From: Sodalis sp. Psp
Lineage (GTDB): Bacteria > Pseudomonadota > Gammaproteobacteria > Enterobacterales > Enterobacteriaceae
Direction of reading: 5' to 3'
DNA: 64,000 nucleotides
NCBI GenBank assembly: GCA_024648745.1
Contig: JAHCVB010000002.1
Span: 262,885 to 326,884, forward strand
In this document: positions 58,563 through 64,000 of the stretch, in pieces
How the letters are laid out: each line of letters starts with the position of its first letter
Numbering within the stretch: position 1 is the stretch's first letter
Translations under genes and position numbers: made by a program
The notes under the pieces: model-generated
What the model was told of the DNA's origin: nothing
The model's database searches: none
Seen by the model: the letters and a program-made list of their open reading frames with translations, nothing else

Positions 58563-59218
58563 ATGAATAACCTGGCCACTCTTTCCCTATCGTTGGGATC
58601 GCCTGTTGATAAAAAGGAATTATTACGCCCTGCCAGTATGATGGTGGATTTACACCTTAGGTGAGTTGCTTGATCTAGTCATTCCCGCTGATCTTAAGCG
58701 CGATAAGAAGTCGGATCAACGTGCTGTTGGACGCTATCTGGATGCCAGCGTCAGCAGTAAATCTGAGCAAGATTTTACACCATCAGTGTGAGCAAAAACT
58801 GTCCTTTAGATCATTGTGAAAAGCTACTGGAAACCACCTTATATTTGCGCTGCATTCACTTGGACCGGTAACAACGGCGTCCGCCTAGGGGAAACGAGCC
58901 GCGTGCGCTACAAATTACCTCAGGTGCCCTAGACCCAATCGAAGGTCAACTGGAGATTCTCCTAGCCACCACTGCGTTGGCGCGATATTGCTGTAGAGCC
59001 CGGATGTTGAGTAAGGAGTAGCACCTCTTGTCTTGCGAGGTGATTGGAAAAACTAAAGTAGAGCGTATTACTCTCTGCCCACTAATTAGAGAGGTTTTAC
59101 AACTGCAATTAGAGGCTTCCCAAGCCATATGCTGGCATTGGTCCAGCCAATGCTGGTGTTCTACGTGGTTTTACCTGAAAAACTTTACGCCCAACTGCTT
59201 GATCACTATTTCCAGTGA
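58563..59218 (+). pseudogene. mutH: mutH remnant (methyl-directed mismatch repair endonuclease)
   Basis: An ATG opens MNNLATLSLSLGSPVDKKEL and later frames give YTLGELLDLVIP, DLKRDKK, SSKSEQDFT (E. coli GSKPEQDF with a catalytic Glu/Asp region), KLLETTL (PLETTF), and at the end FYLKNFTPNCL and DHYFQ with a TGA at 59,216. The order agrees with E. coli MutH from start to end, interrupted by several stops and frameshifts. Without MutH the hemimethylated GATC nick cannot be made. Confidence 0.92.
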
Positions 59219-59571
59219 TTAAGGTGTTTTCTTTATCAATCTACCGATATTACTGAATATAATTATCGTTTATTTTCTGAAGAATTTCCTTAAATTGAGA
59301 AATATCCAAGGAAATTCATAACGGCGCCGCTACAGTTAGCACGGCCTCTCCTGCCGAGAGGCGATCGCGCAGATCGTTTTTTATGTAGACAATATGTATA
59401 TAGAGCATATTAAGAGACAACACCCTGGAGAAGAAGTAGTAAACAAAAATAAAAGCCCCACTAATTAGCTGGGTTTTTAATCTGTTAATACCTGATAAAA
59501 CTACTTCTAACAAATGATGATAAAAATTTACTTCCGGGTGAAGCCGTGTACCAGCTTGATCATCTCTGTCA
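59219..59571. other. Intergenic region between mutH relic and the fumarase
   Basis: About 350 bp. On the minus strand the phrase NDLRDRLSAGEAVLTVAAPL ends at a stop near 59,316. It reads like real protein, but I cannot assign a family. Confidence 0.4.
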
Positions 59572-61242
59572 TCATTGGTTATTTATTCCGCAATGGTGAC
59601 ATTGGTGATACTGAATTCTCTGAAAGAAATCATTGCCTTTGTCGTCCACCAAAATAAAGGCTGGGAAATTCTCTACTTCAATCTTCCAGATTGCTTCCAT
59701 TCCTAATTCTGGATAGGCCACGCATTCAAGATATTTGATACTGGTTTGCGCTAACACCGCTGCCGGGCCGCCAATGCTGCCCAGATAAAACCCCCCATAT
59801 TTACGGCAGGCCTCGGTTACCTGCTGGCTGCGATTACCTTTCGCCAGCATAATCATGCTGGCGCCGTGAGACTGAAGCAAATCGACATAGGAGTCCATCC
59901 GACTGGCAGTTGTAGGACCTAAAGAACCTGAAGCATAACCCTTTGGCGTTTTAGCTGGACCGGCGTAATAAATTGGATGATCCTTTACGTACTGAGGCAG
60001 GGCTTCGCCATTTCTGATAAGCTCTTTTAGTTTGGCGTGAGCGATATCACGTGCCACAATAATGGTTCCGTTGAGCAGTAGGCGTGTTGACACCGGATAC
60101 TGCGATAGCTGCTGTAGAATATTGCGCATCGGCAGGTTGAGATCAATTTTAATCGCGTCTCCTTCACCTTGTTGGCGCAGGGATGACGGAATATAGCGGC
60201 CCGGGTTATGTTCCAGTTTTTCAATCCAGATCCCCGTACGGTCGATTTTTGCTTTAATGTTGCGATCTGCCGAGCAGGACACACCCATGCCAACTGGGCA
60301 GGACGCACTGTGACGTGGCAGACGGATGACGCGAATGTCATGAGCGAAATATTTGCCACCAAATTGGGCGCCAAAGCCAAGATGCTGCGCTTCTGCTAGC
60401 AGTTCCTGCTCCAGCTGTACATCACGGAAGGCCTGACCGTGCTCATTTCCTACGGTTGGCAGGGCGTCGTGATAATGGCTAGAGGCCAGCTTGACAGTTT
60501 TCAAGGTGGATTCCGCAGAGGTGCCGCCAATGACAAATGCAATATGGTACGGCGGGCAAGCTGCAGTACCCAGCGTGCGCATCTTCCCTACCAGATAGTT
60601 TTTTAACTTATCGTGACTCAGTAACGCTTTAGTTTCTTGATAGAGAAAGGTTTTATTGGCTGAGCCACCACCTTTAGCGATACAAAGAAACTTATATTCG
60701 TCGCCGTCAATACTATAAAGGTCGATCTGCGCCGGCAGATTGGTTCCGGTATTTACCTCTCTGTACATATCTAGCGCCGCGTTTTGCGAGTAGCGCAGGT
60801 TATCCTCAGTATAGGCATTATAAACACCTCGGGTCAACGCAGCTTCATCGCCACCACCGGTCCAGACATATTGGCCCTTTCTACCTATGATAATCGCTGT
60901 GCCGGTATCTTGGCAAGTGGGTAGAATGCCTTTTACCGCAATTTCCGAATTTCGCAGGAACTGCAGAGCCACGTATTTATCGTTTTCACTTGCTTGCGGA
61001 TCATCCAAAATAGCGGCCACTTGCTGCTGATGGGCCGGGCGTAGCATAAATGCGGCATCGTGAAATGCCTGCTGAGCAAGCAGTGTCAACGCTTGCAGCT
61101 CTATTTTCAGAACTCCCTGGCCTTCAAAGTCGGCAACCGAAACATACTCACGGCTCAGTAAATAATATTCCGTTTCATCATGCGTCAGCGGAAAGGGGTC
61201 TTGATAATAAAAAGGGGTATTTAACATGGTTCTTGTACTCAT
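59572..61242 (-). CDS. fumA: Class I (iron-sulfur) fumarate hydratase
   Basis: Interconverts fumarate and malate in the TCA cycle using a labile 4Fe-4S cluster. The protein has 556 residues (E. coli FumA 548). Cluster cysteines are expected in [19 protein letters not shown] and SCPVGMG, all present. GGGSANKT and [16 protein letters not shown] are family blocks. The ATG at 61242 is the longest start; the ATG five codons in gives [12 protein letters not shown], closer to the family N-terminus, and neither has a strong ribosome binding site. Distinction between FumA and FumB is by overall likeness only. Confidence 0.94.
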   Translation of the reverse strand: MSTRTMLNTPFYYQDPFPLTHDETEYYLLSREYVSVADFEGQGVLKIELQALTLLAQQAFHDAAFMLRPAHQQQVAAILDDPQASENDKYVALQFLRNSEIAVKGILPTCQDTGTAIIIGRKGQYVWTGGGDEAALTRGVYNAYTEDNLRYSQNAALDMYREVNTGTNLPAQIDLYSIDGDEYKFLCIAKGGGSANKTFLYQETKALLSHDKLKNYLVGKMRTLGTAACPPYHIAFVIGGTSAESTLKTVKLASSHYHDALPTVGNEHGQAFRDVQLEQELLAEAQHLGFGAQFGGKYFAHDIRVIRLPRHSASCPVGMGVSCSADRNIKAKIDRTGIWIEKLEHNPGRYIPSSLRQQGEGDAIKIDLNLPMRNILQQLSQYPVSTRLLLNGTIIVARDIAHAKLKELIRNGEALPQYVKDHPIYYAGPAKTPKGYASGSLGPTTASRMDSYVDLLQSHGASMIMLAKGNRSQQVTEACRKYGGFYLGSIGGPAAVLAQTSIKYLECVAYPELGMEAIWKIEVENFPAFILVDDKGNDFFQRIQYHQCHHCGINNQ

Positions 61243-62969
61243 AATTATTTCATAAAAATTAATTGCAGATGGTTTGCACCTCGGCTATAAATCAGCATAT
61301 GATGAATATTTATGGAAAGCCGCTAATCAAGGTAGCGTCCGCATTGGTTTAGTATAAGTAGCTGCAAAGACTCACGTCACCCACGCAAAGCATACGAAGG
61401 AAGCAGCTCGTTGCGAGAGTTTACTCAGCTTATCCTAGCTCGTGGGTGGGTGTCCCCGAAGAAAAACTGTACCCTTAGGTAGATTCAGTATTTAAGATTA
61501 GCAAAAAGTTCGGTGCTATAGATGACAGGAACATCAAATTAGTGCTATTATAGTGGCGGTGGCAATAACTCATACTCCGGCAGCGGACAAACCCTCGCTA
61601 TCTGTTTCTCCAATATTTTCTTTAATCACTGAAGACAGGAAGCAAGTGAATTGTAGATGGACTGTTTACATCTCCTGTTAATATAATCTTTAGCTTCACA
61701 ATTGTCAAGACTGCTAAAATATTATGCAATATATTTGATAACCCTACCTTAGTAAATACTAATTATGAATGTGTGGATAATTATGGTGAATGCATCCGGT
61801 TGGGATACACGGTTATAATTTAATCTCTACGATTTAAGCATCTATGATAACACTACTGGTATTAATTTAAAATTACAGAACCACCTAAGAAACCCGTACC
61901 GCCTCGACGGAAGGCGATAACAATAAACCGGATGACCAGTTGCCCTGTAGCGAACACTGGAGCCATCATCAAGCGAATAACGTTACATTTGTCGCTACTA
62001 CGAAATCAGGTCATTACAATGTTGTATGTAATGACAAAGTTGTTATTCCACACGCAAGATAAGTTTGATCCCAGATGCTTCACTTGCACTCGATAATCAC
62101 TCATTTATGCCGAATCCTGAAATAATACCAAAGAGAACTTTATCGCTGACACAAAAATAAAATCTCTTCCAACCTTAACTACTTTCACTAGACAAGATGG
62201 CCTGCATAAGAACAGTGTTACTGAAAGCAAAAAGCGGGACATGCTCAGTTTCTGAGATTAACGTCTAATAACTTATAACAGCGGAAACTCAAAACAATCA
62301 ATGTTGTCCGAAACGGTTGAGTATCCAAATCGATTTACCTTCAAGCACAATGCCAACACTTAAAGTGCTACTATGTGTCCACACATAGCCGCTTCTTCAA
62401 TGATAATAATGCATGACTACATTATTGTAGCGCTTGTCCAGGCCGAAGAGGAGTTAGGTGAACGGGGGGGGGGGACGAAGAACACCTTCTAGTGAACAGT
62501 TGGGAAAGCGGCGATGGGACGCTGTGTGGCACTTTTGGACATTATTCCTGGAAGAGAAAGTTCTAGTTTGTGTAAATTACGACTACATCGTTGAAGTATT
62601 GACACTGTCGTATCCCATCGATCGAGATATTGTTGGTTTAAGTCTACTAGAGCCCAGGCGCTAATTTACAAGTGATGTCTACGGCTGACTAATGGTACTA
62701 CTAGACTTAGGGGACTTTTCACTTTTTAGTGAAAAGCATGAAGTTGTCTATCGAAAGGAGCCGCCTGCTGAGGTGTACAAACCTACCCTGACGCAAGGAG
62801 AGCGTCGGTGAAATTAATTCAGTGCTAGTCTCGTTTGCATGGCTTGAATGACGAGATACGAAAAGTCACTCGTGAGTAAAGAAGAGTACACCAGCTATGT
62901 AGTATGATCGCAGTTCAGATATCTGATTCTACGGAAATTTATTATTGGCAGCTGGAAACAGAGGGGAGT
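61243..62969. other. Large eroded region between the fumarase and yicC
   Basis: About 1.7 kb without a recognisable gene. It holds a run of eleven G (62,464-62,474) and a perfect 9-bp hairpin with a 4-T loop (62,715-62,736). It is a rearrangement junction relative to E. coli. Confidence 0.55.
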
Positions 62970-63833
62970 CTATTCGATATTCTGAATCTGCTCACGCATC
63001 TGCTCAATCAGTATTTTTAGTTCAATAGCAGATGTTGTCACGCTGGCGTTAATAGATTTCGATGCCAAGGTATTGGACTCCCGGTTGAATTCCTGCATCA
63101 TAAAGTTAAGTCGGCGACCTACCGCTTCTTTCTTAGTTAAGATCTGGTAGGTTTCTTTCACATGCCCTTCTAAGCGATCCAATTCTTCCGTGACGTCTGT
63201 CCGTTGCGCCAGTATCACCAGTTCTTGCTCCAGACGGTTACTTTCCAACTGTACCCGAACTTCTTCCAGTTTGCCCAACAAACGCTCGCGCTGCCAAAGC
63301 AAGATTTTTGGTATCTGCTGGCGCACTTTTTCCACTTCAGTGCTGACACCAGCCAAACGCTGTTCAATCATAACCTTAAGTGCATTGCCTTCAGTTTCAC
63401 GGACATTAATGAAATCAGCAAGCGTATCGTCGAACCTTACCAGCAACTCAGCGCTGATGGCGTCCAAATCCTGCTCCGTCGAAGTCATGACACCCGGCCA
63501 GCTCAGAATGGCCAGTGGATCAATTTCACCTTCATCGCTTTGCATTTTTACCCATTGAGCGGCTTCTACTAATTGCTTGATAAGCTTTTTGTTAAAAATC
63601 AGAGCGCTTTGCGCGCTGGGATTGATGTTGCAATACAGGTTGCATTCCACTTCACCCCGAGTTAGGCATTGGCAGATGCGATTGCGGATAGCCGGCTCTA
63701 AGCCGTGGAACTGTTCTGGTAGAAGAATCTGAATTTCCAGGTATCGCTGATTAACAGAACGCAGTTCCCAAGTAGCTGTGCCCCAAATGCCCTTAATTTC
63801 ACGCCGGGCGAAAGCGGTCATACTGCGGATCAT
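62970..63833 (-). CDS. yicC: YicC-family endoribonuclease
   Basis: YicC proteins are endoribonucleases implicated in small-RNA turnover in E. coli. From ATG 63833 the protein has 287 residues, the E. coli length: MIRSMTAFARREIKG, SVNQRYLE, GRRLNFMMQEFNRESNTLAS and the end EQMREQIQNIE are strongly conserved. AGGT precedes this start; the frame is open seven codons upstream without support. It is divergent from rph, as in E. coli. Confidence 0.95.
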   Translation of the reverse strand: MIRSMTAFARREIKGIWGTATWELRSVNQRYLEIQILLPEQFHGLEPAIRNRICQCLTRGEVECNLYCNINPSAQSALIFNKKLIKQLVEAAQWVKMQSDEGEIDPLAILSWPGVMTSTEQDLDAISAELLVRFDDTLADFINVRETEGNALKVMIEQRLAGVSTEVEKVRQQIPKILLWQRERLLGKLEEVRVQLESNRLEQELVILAQRTDVTEELDRLEGHVKETYQILTKKEAVGRRLNFMMQEFNRESNTLASKSINASVTTSAIELKILIEQMREQIQNIE

Positions 63834-63966
63834 AGTAGTACCTATTTTATTCAAGCAGTTATTATAATTATAGCTTCATATCGGTGAGTAAGATAGGCAT
63901 TAAGGCGATGAAGGCCGTATTATAATTCATTGTCACCTTTCGATTTGCTGGCTGGAGATATCCCTA

Positions 63967-64000
63967 ATGCGCCCATCAGGCAGAAGCGTACAGCAAGTGC
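63967..64000 (+). CDS. rph: RNase PH, first codons only (cut by the window end)
   Basis: An ATG with GGAG upstream begins MRPSGRSVQQV, matching the RNase PH N-terminus MRPAGRSNNQVRP, divergent from yicC with a 133-bp gap as in E. coli. RNase PH trims tRNA 3' ends by phosphorolysis. Only 11 codons are inside the window, so whether the gene is intact cannot be told. Confidence 0.85.
   Translation, partial: MRPSGRSVQQV

Overview
This window looks like chromosome from a degenerating enterobacterial endosymbiont, most plausibly a Sodalis-allied or similar insect symbiont. The intact proteins can be aligned from memory, almost residue for residue, to Escherichia coli orthologues. Intact genes fill only about half of the 64 kb (roughly 31.5 kb by my count). 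Between them lie long, stop-riddled, AT-richer stretches in which recognisable corpses of E. coli neighbours can still be read in the expected place and orientation. The species assignment is inference. The enterobacterial affinity and the ongoing decay are seen directly.

Layout. (1) 1-15,500: infB-nusA-(rimP dead)-tRNA-fMet-tRNA-Leu-secG-(glmM dead)-folP-ftsH-(rlmE dead)-(yhbY dead)-greA-obgE-rpmA-rplU-ispB, the E. coli 71-min order. (2) 16,000-17,600: a Mu-like transposase remnant and ppa. (3) 18,100-26,850: leuS-lptE-holA-nadD-(rsfS dead)-(rlmH dead)-mrdA-mrdB. (4) 27,600-40,400: (rsxE tail)-nth-tyrS-pdxH-slyB-slyA-rnt-grxD-(mepH dead)-(cfa dead)-ribE-tRNA-Val-lpp. (5) 43,000-52,900: metG (truncated)-(sanA dead)-folE-(mepS dead)-rplY-tRNA-Pro. 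(6) 55,150-61,250: amiD, an inverted fragment of mrdA, lgt, rppH, (mutH dead), a class I fumarase. (7) 62,970-64,000: yicC and the first bases of rph. Within each block the order matches E. coli; the blocks themselves are rearranged.

What is kept is translation (IF2, NusA, LeuRS, TyrRS, MetRS, L21, L25, L27, four tRNAs), protein quality control and export (FtsH, SecG), cell elongation and envelope (PBP2, RodA, Lpp, SlyB, LptE, Lgt, AmiD), RNA turnover (RNase T, RppH, YicC), DNA maintenance (HolA, Nth) and cofactor synthesis (FolE, FolP, RibE, PdxH, NadD, IspB). SlyA is the only transcription factor present. What is lost is ribosome maturation and modification (RimP, RlmE, YhbY, RsfS, RlmH), GlmM, the endopeptidases MepS and MepH, Cfa, SanA and MutH.

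I found no CRISPR array, no intact mobile element and no convincing new multi-gene system. The most interesting points are the pattern of decay, unusual substitutions in the IF2 and ObgE GTPases, a MetRS reduced to its catalytic core, an inverted duplicate of a PBP2 segment, and two tRNA genes in which the encoded CCA reads CTA.
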